DNA of 64,000 bases from JBEVOS01 sp964563395. Lineage in GTDB: Bacteria > Pseudomonadota > Alphaproteobacteria > Caulobacterales > Aquidulcibacteraceae. Below the pieces are notes generated by a model, which saw nothing but the letters and a program-made list of their open reading frames with translations, ran no database searches and was not told the origin of the DNA. Location: assembly GCA_964563395.1 (NCBI GenBank), contig CAZLWK010000013.1, positions 19,836-83,835 on the forward strand, in the 5' to 3' direction. Positions 17,809-26,171 of the stretch are shown here, one piece after another (position 1 is the first letter of the stretch; each line of letters starts with the position of its first letter). Position numbers and translations under genes: made by a program.

Positions 17809-18947
17809 GCGCGCGCCTCCTCCACGCCGGCGAGACGGCGCTGCTCCTCAAGCGTCAAGAAGGGCGCGCTCGCGATCCGCGCCCAATGCGCCTCGCGCTC
17901 GGCGGCGAGCGCGGGAATGGCGTCGAGATCGAGCGACACGCGCGCGGAATCGCCCTCCCAGCGGCGTCCCAGCCAGGCCTCGATCGCGCGCGCGGCCTTG
18001 GCCGCGAGCGGCAGCGCGGTGAGGCGCCAGAAGGCGAGGTTCGCCTCGCGATACGTGGCGTAGGTGTTGTCGCCGGGAATGCCGAGCAGCATGGGCGACA
18101 CCCCGAACGCGAGCGCGATGTCGCGCGCGCTGGCGTGACGCGCCTCGGTGAAATCCATGTCCGACGGCGAAAGGCTCATCGGGCGCCAATCGAGCCCGCC
18201 TTCCAGGAGAAGCGGGCGCCCGGCATTGGCCGCGCCCATATGCGCTTCTTCGAGTTCGGCCTTGAGGCGCTGAAATTGCTCCTCGCTCAAGCGATCGGCG
18301 CCGCCCGCGCCGCTGAACACGAGCGCGCCGGACGGGCGCGCGGCATTGTCGATCAGCGCCTTGTTCCAAGCGCCGCCGGCATTGTGAATATCGATGGCGA
18401 AGGCCGCCGCCTCCATCGGCGAAAGCCCCCACCAATCATCGCTCGGGTGAAACAGCTTCAGATGCAGGATCGGCGCATCGCCGGTGAGCGGATCGCGCGC
18501 GAAGGCGCGCACCTGGCCGCCCACGCGATGCTCCCAGCCGATCGGCCAGCCATCCGCACCCGGCACGATGCTCATGCGGTCCGGCCGCAGCACGTAAAGT
18601 TCGCGCGGCGGGCCGTCCTCGATCAGAGCCGCTTCCAGGAAGGCGTTTCCGCTCACCTGCAAATGACCGAAGAAGGCTTCGATCAGCTCGACGCCGGTCT
18701 GCTCTGGATTGGGCCGCGCCAAGAGCTGCGCCAACGGATGCTCAATCGGAGCGACCTTCAAGGGCGCGCTCGCCGCCGCTTCCGCGATCAAACGCACGCA
18801 GCGATAGGCGATGGCGTTCTTGGCGTAGCCCTCGCGCGCGAAAATCTGCGGATCGCGCGCCGACCAGACCGGGCGTCCAAGCGGATGCCACGCCAAGAGC
18901 TTTCGCTCGACGCGCGGGGCGCCGAGACGTTTCAACCAATCGAGCAT
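17805..18947 (-). CDS. GTA gp3: HK97-family portal protein
   Basis: A 380-residue portal protein, the dodecameric ring through which DNA enters the head. Characteristic segments are NAIAYRCVRLIAEAAASAPL near the start, LLARPNPEQTG, the GNAFLEAAL strand, and the C-terminal MLLGIPGDNTYATYREANLAFW. Length and order are standard for RcGTA gp3. It follows the large terminase gene by 9 bases. Confidence 0.95.
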   Translation of the reverse strand: MLDWLKRLGAPRVERKLLAWHPLGRPVWSARDPQIFAREGYAKNAIAYRCVRLIAEAAASAPLKVAPIEHPLAQLLARPNPEQTGVELIEAFFGHLQVSGNAFLEAALIEDGPPRELYVLRPDRMSIVPGADGWPIGWEHRVGGQVRAFARDPLTGDAPILHLKLFHPSDDWWGLSPMEAAAFAIDIHNAGGAWNKALIDNAARPSGALVFSGAGGADRLSEEQFQRLKAELEEAHMGAANAGRPLLLEGGLDWRPMSLSPSDMDFTEARHASARDIALAFGVSPMLLGIPGDNTYATYREANLAFWRLTALPLAAKAARAIEAWLGRRWEGDSARVSLDLDAIPALAAEREAHWARIASAPFLTLEEQRRLAGVEEARA

Positions 18948-18956
18948 GGGAAAGTC

Positions 18957-20276
18957 CTAAAGCGCGCGCAAGCGTGGGCGCGGATCGTCCAGCAAGAGAT
19001 GCGTGAGCGCCCAGACGAGCGCGTCCACGCGGTCCGGGCTGTGCGTGGACGGGCTTGCGCCGAACGCGCACATTTCATCTTCAAGCACCGGCATCGCGCA
19101 GGCGTGCGCGATGCGGCCCTGTTCGTAAAGCCACGCCACGGGCGAGGCGCGATCGCGCTTGCCGCGCCGCGCATGCACCAGGCGCACGGGCAAATGGGGG
19201 GCGGCGAGCCGCAACACGTCGCGCACGAGTTCGCCGCCATTATTGGCCTCGGCGATAATCTCTCCGGCGCCGACCGCTTCGGCCAGCGCCGCCGCGCGCG
19301 CGCTCCAGCCTTGCGGCGTCGCGCCGCGAATGCTCGCATCGGCGAGAACGATTCCGTGCGCCAATCCGCTTTCTTCATAGGCGCCCGCCGCGACGATGCC
19401 GCACGCATCGGCCTTCGCGCTGACGCTGACCGGCGGATCGACCGCCACGACGACGCGCGTGCACGCCCGCAATGGCTTGGCGCGCGCCTCCTCGATCATG
19501 GCGCGCCGCCAAAGCGCGCCTTCGGGATCGTCGATCAATTCGCCGTACAATTCCTGGCGTTCATAAGCGGTGCCGCCCCACCCTTCCTGCAATCCCTCGA
19601 CGAAGGCGGGCGAGAGATTGTGCGCGTTGTCGAACGTCTTCGAACGCGTGACGGTCGTATCCTTGCGCGCGACGAGCAGCTTGAGCGCCGGAACGGGCCG
19701 CGGCGTGGTCGTCGCCAGCATCAGCGGCCGCACGCCAAGGCGCAGGCCGTGATTGAGCGTGCGCAACGCCTCTTCAAGGCGCGGCCAATAAGCGATCTCA
19801 TCGCACCAGGCCGCGTCGAATTGCGGACCGCGCAGGCTTTCTGGGTCTTCCGCCGAAAAGCAATGCGCTTCCGCGCCGCTGCGCCAGAGAAGGCGCCGGC
19901 GCGTCGCCTCGTAGATTGGCCGCTCGCCCGGAAGCGCGCGTATGCCCGATGCGCCGTCGATCATGACTTCGCGCACATCGTGAAAAGTGGGCGCAACGAG
20001 CGCGATGCGGCGGAAGCGTCCGGTGCGCGCCTGTTCGCGCACCCATTCCGCGCCCGCGCGGGTCTTTCCCGCGCCGCGCCCGCCCAGCATGAGCCAGACC
20101 CGCCATTGCAGGCCCGTTGGTTCAAGTTGGGACGGATGCGCCCAAAGCGGCCAATCATCGAGCCATGTCCGCAGCAAGGCCGCCGGCAGCGTCTCCAAAA
20201 AAGTCGCCCTCGCCTTGGCCGGCCGCGAAGCGAGCAAGGCGCGCACGGAGCTCAGCGCGAAGGGCGTCGACATCAT
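18957..20276 (-). CDS. GTA gp2: terminase large subunit
   Basis: The DNA-packaging motor, about 439 residues. The ATPase Walker A is GGRGAGKTRAGAEW and Walker B lies near FDAAWCDEIAYW. The C-terminal RNase H-like nuclease has acidic residues at VVAVDPPVS and RVDALVWALT. GTA terminases package host DNA by headful cutting. The start is uncertain: the first in-frame ATG codons at 20276 and 20273 imply a 122-base overlap with gp1, and a later non-ATG start would shorten the protein by up to about 30 residues. Confidence 0.93.
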   Translation of the reverse strand: MMSTPFALSSVRALLASRPAKARATFLETLPAALLRTWLDDWPLWAHPSQLEPTGLQWRVWLMLGGRGAGKTRAGAEWVREQARTGRFRRIALVAPTFHDVREVMIDGASGIRALPGERPIYEATRRRLLWRSGAEAHCFSAEDPESLRGPQFDAAWCDEIAYWPRLEEALRTLNHGLRLGVRPLMLATTTPRPVPALKLLVARKDTTVTRSKTFDNAHNLSPAFVEGLQEGWGGTAYERQELYGELIDDPEGALWRRAMIEEARAKPLRACTRVVVAVDPPVSVSAKADACGIVAAGAYEESGLAHGIVLADASIRGATPQGWSARAAALAEAVGAGEIIAEANNGGELVRDVLRLAAPHLPVRLVHARRGKRDRASPVAWLYEQGRIAHACAMPVLEDEMCAFGASPSTHSPDRVDALVWALTHLLLDDPRPRLRAL

Positions 20277-20493
20277 CCTCCTCGGGCGCTTGGCGATCGA
20301 GCGCGTACAATTCGGCAAGGTCGCGCGCGGCGCGCGCCATCAGCACCACCGCCTTGGCGCGGCGCTCGGCGTCCTCGCTATCGCCGGCGGCCAGGCTGGC
20401 TTCGGCGCGCGCGAGCTCCGTTTCGAGCCGGCTGGCCCAGGCGCCGGGGCGGCGCGGGCCCTTGGAAGCGGATTTTTCGACCATGCCGAACAT
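20155..20493 (-). CDS. GTA gp1: terminase small subunit
   Basis: A 112-residue first gene of the cluster. It is mostly helical, with a basic N-terminus (KSASKGPRRPGAW) and a long Ala/Glu-rich helix (SRLETELARAEASLAAGD) followed by RAKAVVLMARAARDLAELY and an acidic linker. RcGTA gp1 is the small terminase subunit, which has lost sequence-specific recognition in GTAs. The sequence alone is weakly conserved, so the call rests on size, helix content and position before gp2. Alternative start at 20484. A 13-base perfect palindrome lies 10 bases upstream. Confidence 0.82.
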   Translation of the reverse strand: MFGMVEKSASKGPRRPGAWASRLETELARAEASLAAGDSEDAERRAKAVVLMARAARDLAELYALDRQAPEEDDVDALRAELRARLARFAAGQGEGDFFGDAAGGLAADMAR

Positions 20494-20502
20494 TAGCCGC
20501 GG

Positions 20503-20515
20503 GACCGGCCCGGTC
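20503..20515. promoter_or_regulatory. Perfect 13-base palindrome upstream of GTA gp1
   Basis: GACCGG-C-CCGGTC is an exact inverted repeat lying 10 bases upstream of the gp1 start, in the 190-base divergent region between the GTA cluster and the penicillin-binding protein gene. It could be an operator or part of a promoter controlling the cluster. GC-rich palindromes also arise by chance in such a genome, so support is modest. Confidence 0.35.
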
Positions 20516-20683
20516 GGATCGTTTCGGGCGATGGCATTGCTTTCAAAGGGAAGCTAGCGCGCGGGGCGTGGGACGGCGTGGGGCTTTGTCCTTCGAACGG
20601 AACCAAGAGCGGCTGGCCAGATTTTGGCCATGGGGCTATGCCAAGGCTGTTTTCCCCGCCCATTTCTGAACGGAGCGACGAAC

Positions 20684-22705
20684 GTGGCCGATGATCCGCG
20701 CCGCTTGGACTGGTCCAAGCTGCGCGCCCAGCTTTCGAGCGAGCATCTCGGCGCCCTCATGCGCCAGCGGGACAAGATTTCGCTGGCGTCGGCCGCGGGC
20801 GTTGGGGCGGGCTTGGCGCTCGCCGCGGTCGTCGCCGCCTGGTTTTGGATCTATTGGGGCCTGCCGCGCGTGCCCGACGCGGCCACCCTCTGGTCGCTCA
20901 ACCGGCAGCCGGGAATCACCTTTCTTGACCGCAATGGCGCCACCATCGGCGTGCGCGGCGCCTTTTACGGGCGCCGCCTCTCGCTCGACGAAATGCCCGC
21001 GCACCTGCCCCAGGCGTTCCTGGCGATCGAGGATCGCCGCTTCTACGAACATTCGGGCGTCGACCGCATGGCGGTGATCCGCGCCGTATTCGCCAATATG
21101 AGCGCGGGCCGCACCGTCCAGGGCGGCTCCACCATCTCGCAGCAATTGGCGCGCAACCTCTTTCTCACGCCCGCGCAGACCGTGAACCGCAAGCTGCGCG
21201 AAATGGTGCTCGCCTCGCGCATCGAGCGGCGCCTGACGAAGGATGAAATCCTCGAACTCTATCTGAACCGCGTCTATCTCGGCGACGCGGCCTATGGCGT
21301 GGAAGCCGCCTCGCGCCGCTTCTTCGGCAAAGAGGTGGCGCAGCTCACCTTGGCCGAGGCGGCCATGCTCGCGGGGCTGCCCAAGGCGCCGTCGCGCTCG
21401 GCGCCGACGGAAAGCCTCGAGCGCGCCACCGCGCGCCAGCACGTCGTGCTCGCGGCGATGGTGGAAGCCGGTTTCATCACGCAGGAGGAAGCCGACACCG
21501 CCAAGGCGCAGCGCATTCGCGTGCGCCGTCGCTCCGGCAACGAGGATTCGCTCGGCTATGTGTTCGACATGGCGGCCGAGCAGGCCCGTCAGCTCATTCC
21601 CGAACAGGCGAGCGATCTCGTCATCACGCTGACGATCGACAATGATTTGCAGAGCGCATCGGAGGACGCGGTCAAGCGACGGCTGGGCAACCGCGCCTTC
21701 GGCCGGCGCCCGCTTCAGGCGGCGCTCGTCGCGCTCGATCGCGATGGCGCGGTGCGGGCCTTGATCGGGGGCACCAATTACAGCGCCACGAAATTCAATC
21801 GCGCCACGCAAGCCGAACGCCAGCCCGGCTCCACCTTCAAGGCCTTCGTGTACGCCGCGGCCCTCGAACGCGGTCTCGACACGGAAGACGTGCGCTATGA
21901 CGAGCCGGTCGTGATCGACGGCTGGCGCCCGCGCAATTACGATGAAGGCCATCGCGGCCCGGTGACGCTGCGCACCGCGTTCGCGCAATCCATCAATACG
22001 GTGGCCGCCAGCGTGGTCGAGGAGGTCGGACCGCAAAACGTCGCGGAGCTCGCGCGCCGCTTCGGCGTGCGCACGATGCCCAATCGCGGTGAATTCGTGC
22101 CGCCCTCCATCGCGCTTGGCTCCATCGAGGTGACGCTGCTCGATCTCACGCAGGCCTTCGCCGTGTTCATGCGCGAAGGTCAGCCTGTCGACGCCTATCT
22201 GATCGAGCGCGTCGCCAACGCCAGCGGCGAGGAGCTTTATCGCCGGCCCGCGCCGCAAGCGCGCCGGGCCGTCTACGCGCCGGAATTGGCGCACGACATG
22301 ACCAGCCTTTTAGGCGCTGTCGTGCTGCGCGGCACCGGCACGGGCGCGCAATTGGAAGGGCGCGACGTCGCCGGCAAGACCGGCACCAGCCAGGATTGGC
22401 GCGACGCATGGTTCGTCGGCTACACCGCCGATTATGTCAGCGGCGTCTGGATCGGCCATGACGATCGCTCCCCGATGAACCGCGTCACCGGCGGCTCCAT
22501 CCCAACGCAGATCTGGGCCGATTCCATGCGCGCGGCGCATGAGGGCCTGCCGGCGCGCCCGCTCGTGGGCATCGAGCAGCCGCAGCGCAGCCCGCGCCAG
22601 ATCGAGATGGCGAGCTTCTTCCAGGATCTGGCGGAAGCCTTCGGCGGCGCGGAAATCATCGACGAACTTGAACCGGAATCCGGCATCACCTTCGAGTTTC
22701 AATAG
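20684..22705 (+). CDS. Class A penicillin-binding protein (PBP1a/1c-like)
   Basis: A 673-residue bifunctional peptidoglycan synthase. It has a short cytoplasmic tail, one membrane helix (about residues 33-60), a GT51 glycosyltransferase domain with catalytic Glu116 in EDRRFYEHSG, and a transpeptidase domain with the STFK active site (Ser383), SIN motif (Ser436) and KTGTS motif (Lys565). The GTG at 20684 was chosen because GGAG lies 8 bases before it. The gene is divergent from the GTA cluster and is followed closely by the ABC-F gene. The PBP1a versus PBP1c subgroup is not resolved. Confidence 0.93.
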   Translation: MADDPRRLDWSKLRAQLSSEHLGALMRQRDKISLASAAGVGAGLALAAVVAAWFWIYWGLPRVPDAATLWSLNRQPGITFLDRNGATIGVRGAFYGRRLSLDEMPAHLPQAFLAIEDRRFYEHSGVDRMAVIRAVFANMSAGRTVQGGSTISQQLARNLFLTPAQTVNRKLREMVLASRIERRLTKDEILELYLNRVYLGDAAYGVEAASRRFFGKEVAQLTLAEAAMLAGLPKAPSRSAPTESLERATARQHVVLAAMVEAGFITQEEADTAKAQRIRVRRRSGNEDSLGYVFDMAAEQARQLIPEQASDLVITLTIDNDLQSASEDAVKRRLGNRAFGRRPLQAALVALDRDGAVRALIGGTNYSATKFNRATQAERQPGSTFKAFVYAAALERGLDTEDVRYDEPVVIDGWRPRNYDEGHRGPVTLRTAFAQSINTVAASVVEEVGPQNVAELARRFGVRTMPNRGEFVPPSIALGSIEVTLLDLTQAFAVFMREGQPVDAYLIERVANASGEELYRRPAPQARRAVYAPELAHDMTSLLGAVVLRGTGTGAQLEGRDVAGKTGTSQDWRDAWFVGYTADYVSGVWIGHDDRSPMNRVTGGSIPTQIWADSMRAAHEGLPARPLVGIEQPQRSPRQIEMASFFQDLAEAFGGAEIIDELEPESGITFEFQ

Positions 22706-22714
22706 GCCGGCGCG

Positions 22715-24535
22715 ATGAGCAAGGGGCGGGCGCTGGCGCAATTCAAGGACGTGCGCCTGATGATGGGCGCGGCGGCGCTGTTCGACGGCGTGAGCGCCGT
22801 GCTGGCCGAGGGCGAGTGCGCGTGTCTCGTCGGCGATAATGGCGTGGGCAAATCAACCTTGATGCGCATGCTGGCGGGCTATGTGGAGCCGGACGGCGGG
22901 GAGATCGTGCTCGCCAACGGCGCCGCCATCGCATTCGCCGCGCAAGAGCCCGATCTGTCGCCGTACGCCACGCTGCGTGACGCCGTGCTTGCGCCATCGG
23001 CCGCGCGCGGCGCGAACATGGCCACTCCGGCGCACGCGGCGGAGGCCGCGCTGCATTCTTTCGGCCTCGACCCCGCGCGCTCGCCCAAGGGTCTTTCGGG
23101 CGGCGAAACGCGGCGCGTCTCCTTGGCGCGCGCCTTCGCCGCCGACGCCGATCTCCTTCTGCTCGACGAGCCCACCAATCATCTCGACATTCCCGCCATC
23201 GAAGCGCTGGAGGAACGCATCAAGGCCCATCGCGGCGGCGTTCTGGTGATCAGCCACGATCGGCGCTTTCTGGAGCGCATCTCCACGGCCACGATCTGGC
23301 TGCGCCAGAAGCGCGCGCTGCGCCATGAGCGCGGTTTCGCTACGTTCGACGATTGGGCCGAACGCATCGAAGCCGAGGAGGCGCGCGCGCTCGCCCGCCT
23401 TGAAACGCATCTGGCCGCCGAGGAGCATTGGCTGCGCCGCGGCGTCACCGCCCGGCGTTCACGCAATGAAGGCCGACGGCGTAAACTCGAAGCGCTGCGC
23501 GCGGAGCGGCGCACGCGGCTGCGCGAAAGCGGCGGCGCGCGCGCATCGATCGAATCCGAACGCGGCGAGGCGCAATCGCGCCTGGTGCTCGAGGCGAAGA
23601 CTATCGGCAAAGCCTATGGCCCTCGAACAATCGTGCGCGACCTCAATTTGCGTGTTCTGCGCGGGGATCGCATCGGCATTGTCGGGCCGAACGGCGCCGG
23701 CAAGACCACGCTCCTCGAAATCCTGCTGGGCCGCCTCGAACCCGATTCAGGAACCGTGCGGCTCAATCGCGCGCTGGAGATCGCCTACGTGGATCAAAAC
23801 CGCGCCCTCCTCGATCCGAACGACACGATCTGGGAGGCGCTTGCGCCGCAAGGCGGCGATCAAGTGATGGTGCGCGGCCGCCCGCGCCATGTCGCCGGTT
23901 ACGCCAAGGAGTTTCTTTTTCAGCCGACACAATTGCGTCAGCCGATCGGATCGCTGTCCGGCGGCGAGCGCAATCGCCTCGCGCTCGCCGTGTCCTTGAC
24001 CAAGAAGGCCGACGTTCTCGTGCTCGACGAGCCCACCAACGATTTGGACATGGATACACTGGACGCGCTCGAGGACATGCTCGCCCAATTCGAGGGGACG
24101 GTCCTGATCGTCAGCCACGACCGCGCCTTCCTCGACGCTGTGACGACGCAAATTCTCGGCGCGCTCGGCGATGGCGCATGGGTGGAGACGCCGGGCGGTT
24201 GGCGCGACTTCGAGCGTGAATATGGCGGCTTTCGCCCGCGCATGGGCGAGGCGGCCCCAGCGCGCCCCGCCGCCGATCCGCGCGCGCCCCGCGTGCAGCG
24301 CAAGCTGAGCTACAAGGACGAGCGCCGCGCCGTCGAGATCGAGGCGCTGCTTCCGCGTCTCGACGCGGAAATCGCCGCGCTCGATGCGGCGCTTTCCGAG
24401 GACGGCGCCTTCGCGCGCGATCCGGCGCGCTATGAAAAGCAGGCGCGGCGCCTGGACGCGGCGCGTCTGGAGAAGGACGAGGCCGAGACAGAATGGCTGG
24501 AGATCGAGGCGCGGCGCGAGGCGCTGAAGGATTGA
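22715..24535 (+). CDS. uup: ABC-F ATPase, Uup-like
   Basis: A 606-residue cytosolic protein with two ABC ATPase domains and no membrane segments. The Walker A motifs are GDNGVGKST and GPNGAGKTT, signature motifs LSGGE occur twice, and each half has a Walker B with DEPTN. The linker between them is rich in Arg/Glu. A C-terminal coiled coil (about residues 525-606) is diagnostic of the Uup branch. Uup proteins act on ribosomes and on branched DNA, limiting transposon excision in E. coli. It follows the PBP gene by 9 bases and is probably co-transcribed with it. Confidence 0.88.
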   Translation: MSKGRALAQFKDVRLMMGAAALFDGVSAVLAEGECACLVGDNGVGKSTLMRMLAGYVEPDGGEIVLANGAAIAFAAQEPDLSPYATLRDAVLAPSAARGANMATPAHAAEAALHSFGLDPARSPKGLSGGETRRVSLARAFAADADLLLLDEPTNHLDIPAIEALEERIKAHRGGVLVISHDRRFLERISTATIWLRQKRALRHERGFATFDDWAERIEAEEARALARLETHLAAEEHWLRRGVTARRSRNEGRRRKLEALRAERRTRLRESGGARASIESERGEAQSRLVLEAKTIGKAYGPRTIVRDLNLRVLRGDRIGIVGPNGAGKTTLLEILLGRLEPDSGTVRLNRALEIAYVDQNRALLDPNDTIWEALAPQGGDQVMVRGRPRHVAGYAKEFLFQPTQLRQPIGSLSGGERNRLALAVSLTKKADVLVLDEPTNDLDMDTLDALEDMLAQFEGTVLIVSHDRAFLDAVTTQILGALGDGAWVETPGGWRDFEREYGGFRPRMGEAAPARPAADPRAPRVQRKLSYKDERRAVEIEALLPRLDAEIAALDAALSEDGAFARDPARYEKQARRLDAARLEKDEAETEWLEIEARREALKD

Positions 24536-24581
24536 GCAGAAAAATTAAGGTTTGTTAACCGGTGCGCGATGGGATGGGATC

Positions 24582-25025
24582 ATGCGCCCACTACTCGTGC
24601 TCACCGCTGCTCTCCTGCTCTCCGGCGCGGGACCGACGATGGAGCAGGACATCGCGCGGCCAGGCGGCGTCTATAGCTCCATGCCCACGCAAGACGCCGG
24701 CGCCTGCGCGCGCGCCTGCGCCGAGGATGGCCTTTGCATGGCTTGGACATTCGCCGCGGGCGCCTGCGATCTCAAAGCTATCGCGCCTAATCCGCAGGCT
24801 TATGTGGGCGCGATCTCCGGCCTTTCAGCGCGCGCGCCCGCCTTCGCGCGCTTGGTCGCGCCCCCTCCATCCGCGTCCCCGCCGTCCGCGCCGCCACTGG
24901 ATGCGCAATTGCGCGGTCCCACGACGCCGCCCGACTGGCGCGACACGGCCGCGCCCGCCGCCCCGCCGGAGGATTATGGTCTGCTCGGCGGGCCAATCGC
25001 TTATGCGCCGTTAACATCGCGGTGA
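24582..25025 (+). CDS. Exported PAN/apple-domain protein
   Basis: A 147-residue secreted protein. The signal peptide is MRPLLVLTAALLLSGAG. The mature part contains a compact PAN-like module with the Cys pattern CARACAEDGLCMAW...CDLKA (four cysteines, two probable disulfides), followed by a Pro/Ala-rich tail. PAN modules bind proteins or sugars. The start at 24582 was chosen because it begins exactly at the signal peptide; an ATG 30 bases upstream would add a hydrophilic extension. The ligand is unknown. Confidence 0.8.
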   Translation: MRPLLVLTAALLLSGAGPTMEQDIARPGGVYSSMPTQDAGACARACAEDGLCMAWTFAAGACDLKAIAPNPQAYVGAISGLSARAPAFARLVAPPPSASPPSAPPLDAQLRGPTTPPDWRDTAAPAAPPEDYGLLGGPIAYAPLTSR

Positions 25026-25041
25026 CCTGTACGGATTGTTT

Positions 25042-25062
25042 ACGACCCGCTTTTAGGGTCGT
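25042..25062 (+). terminator. Short hairpin between PAN and DUF2336 genes
   Basis: ACGACCC, a 7-base loop (GCTTTTA) and GGGTCGT make a perfect 7-base-pair stem 16 bases after the PAN gene stop. No T-run follows, so it is at best a weak terminator or an mRNA-end hairpin; an operator for the next gene is the alternative. Confidence 0.4.
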
Positions 25063-25082
25063 CCCGGATTTGGAGCCGCCTT

Positions 25083-26171
25083 ATGACCGCCCAGCGCTTC
25101 GCCCGGCTGATGGACCTCGCCCACGCCAAGGATGGCGAGCAGCGGCGCGTCCTGTTGCGCGAGGTGACCGACCTCTTCTTTGAAACCAGCGACACGCGCA
25201 GCCATTCGGAATCCGATCTTTTCGGACAAGTGCTGCAATTGGTGGCGGCCGAAATGCAGGACGGCGTCTTGGCCGAACTCGCCGAACGATTCGCCGATGC
25301 GCCGGACGCGCCGCTCGGCCTGATGCGCGATCTGGCCAATCATTCGATCTCAGTCGCGGGCCCGGTGCTGAAGCGCTCAAAGGCGCTGGACGATTCCGCG
25401 CTGCTGCAGATCGTCAAATATCAGAGCCAGGGCCATATCCATGCCGTGGCGCAGCGCGAATCCGTGAGCGAGGCGCTTTCCGAAGCCATCGTCCAGTTCG
25501 GCGACGACAACGCGCTCGGCGCGTTGATCCGCAATGACGGCGCGCGCCTTTCGCGCGGCAGCATGGAGGTCGCGGTCGACCGCGCACGCCGGAACGTCGC
25601 GTTGCATGAAGCGGTGGTGCGCCGCGGGGACCTGCCGCTCGATCTCCTCAACGAGATGTATTTCGTGGTCGAGAGCCGACTGCGCGCGGAAATTCTCACG
25701 CGCAACGATTCCGTGGACCCAGCGGCGTTGGACGCGGCGCTGGCGCGCACGCGCGATCGGATGCGCAAAACGGCGGACCAGCTCAGCGACGAGGCGCGCA
25801 AGGCCATCGCCTTCGTTCGTCACAAGAAGCAAACCAACGAACTCAATGCGCGCCTGGTGATCGGCCTTTATCGCGAGGGAAAGCGCCAGCATTTTCTTCA
25901 TGGCCTGTCGGAATTGATCCATCTCGACGTGGAGACCACCGCCGATCTCATCGACCGCAAGGACATAGATGGCCTCGCCATGGCGTGCCGCGCGGCGGAA
26001 ATCGAGCGCCCGCTTTTCGTCACGCTGGCGGTGCTCGCGTGCGGCGGCGATGAAGCGATGGCGCGCGCGGAGGAATTCGGGCGTCTTTACTCCGCCGTGC
26101 CCGTTCAAGCCGCCCAGCGCGCGATGCGTTTCTTCAAGGTGCGCAAAGCCGCCGCCAAGGAAGCGGCCTAG
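25083..26171 (+). CDS. DUF2336 domain protein
   Basis: A 362-residue, almost wholly alpha-helical cytosolic protein of the DUF2336 family, common in alphaproteobacteria and without known function. Repeated helical units are visible (LFGQVLQLVAAEMQDGVLAE, APLGLMRDLANHSI, ISVAGPVLKRSKALDD), suggesting a HEAT-like solenoid for protein contact. The stop shares the CTAG with the stop of the convergent SDR gene, so the two overlap by 4 bases. Confidence 0.85.
   Translation: MTAQRFARLMDLAHAKDGEQRRVLLREVTDLFFETSDTRSHSESDLFGQVLQLVAAEMQDGVLAELAERFADAPDAPLGLMRDLANHSISVAGPVLKRSKALDDSALLQIVKYQSQGHIHAVAQRESVSEALSEAIVQFGDDNALGALIRNDGARLSRGSMEVAVDRARRNVALHEAVVRRGDLPLDLLNEMYFVVESRLRAEILTRNDSVDPAALDAALARTRDRMRKTADQLSDEARKAIAFVRHKKQTNELNARLVIGLYREGKRQHFLHGLSELIHLDVETTADLIDRKDIDGLAMACRAAEIERPLFVTLAVLACGGDEAMARAEEFGRLYSAVPVQAAQRAMRFFKVRKAAAKEAA

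Larger units (their letters stand above)
7285..20493 (-). mobile_element. Complete RcGTA-type gene transfer agent head-tail cluster (gp1-gp15)
   Basis: Seventeen consecutive minus-strand genes in the canonical order of the Rhodobacter capsulatus gene transfer agent: terminase small and large subunits, portal, a small gp3.5-like protein, prohead protease, capsid, connectors and adaptors, tail tube, tape measure, baseplate proteins, NlpC/P60 hydrolase and a large host-specificity protein. Nearly all junctions overlap by a few bases or are separated by 20 bases or fewer. No integrase, repressor, replication genes, holin or attachment sites are present, so this is a domesticated particle locus rather than a prophage. 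All frames look intact, and gene content is as complete as in producing species. Confidence 0.95.

Noticed and set aside
7285..20493. Active prophage
   Set aside because: No integrase, repressor, replication or lysis genes and no attachment repeats; the gene order is that of a gene transfer agent.
17886..20669. 927-codon open frame on the plus strand
   Set aside because: It is antisense to the GTA portal and terminase genes, which have clear motifs; its translation is Arg/Ala/His-rich without family signals. Long antisense frames are expected at this GC content.
20636..22294. 552-codon open frame on the minus strand
   Set aside because: Antisense to the class A penicillin-binding protein, whose catalytic motifs are intact.
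24545..24558. CtrA-like site TTAA-N6-TTAA before the PAN gene
   Set aside because: The accepted CtrA full site has a 7-base spacer; here it is 6. A chance AT-rich stretch in the promoter is as likely.
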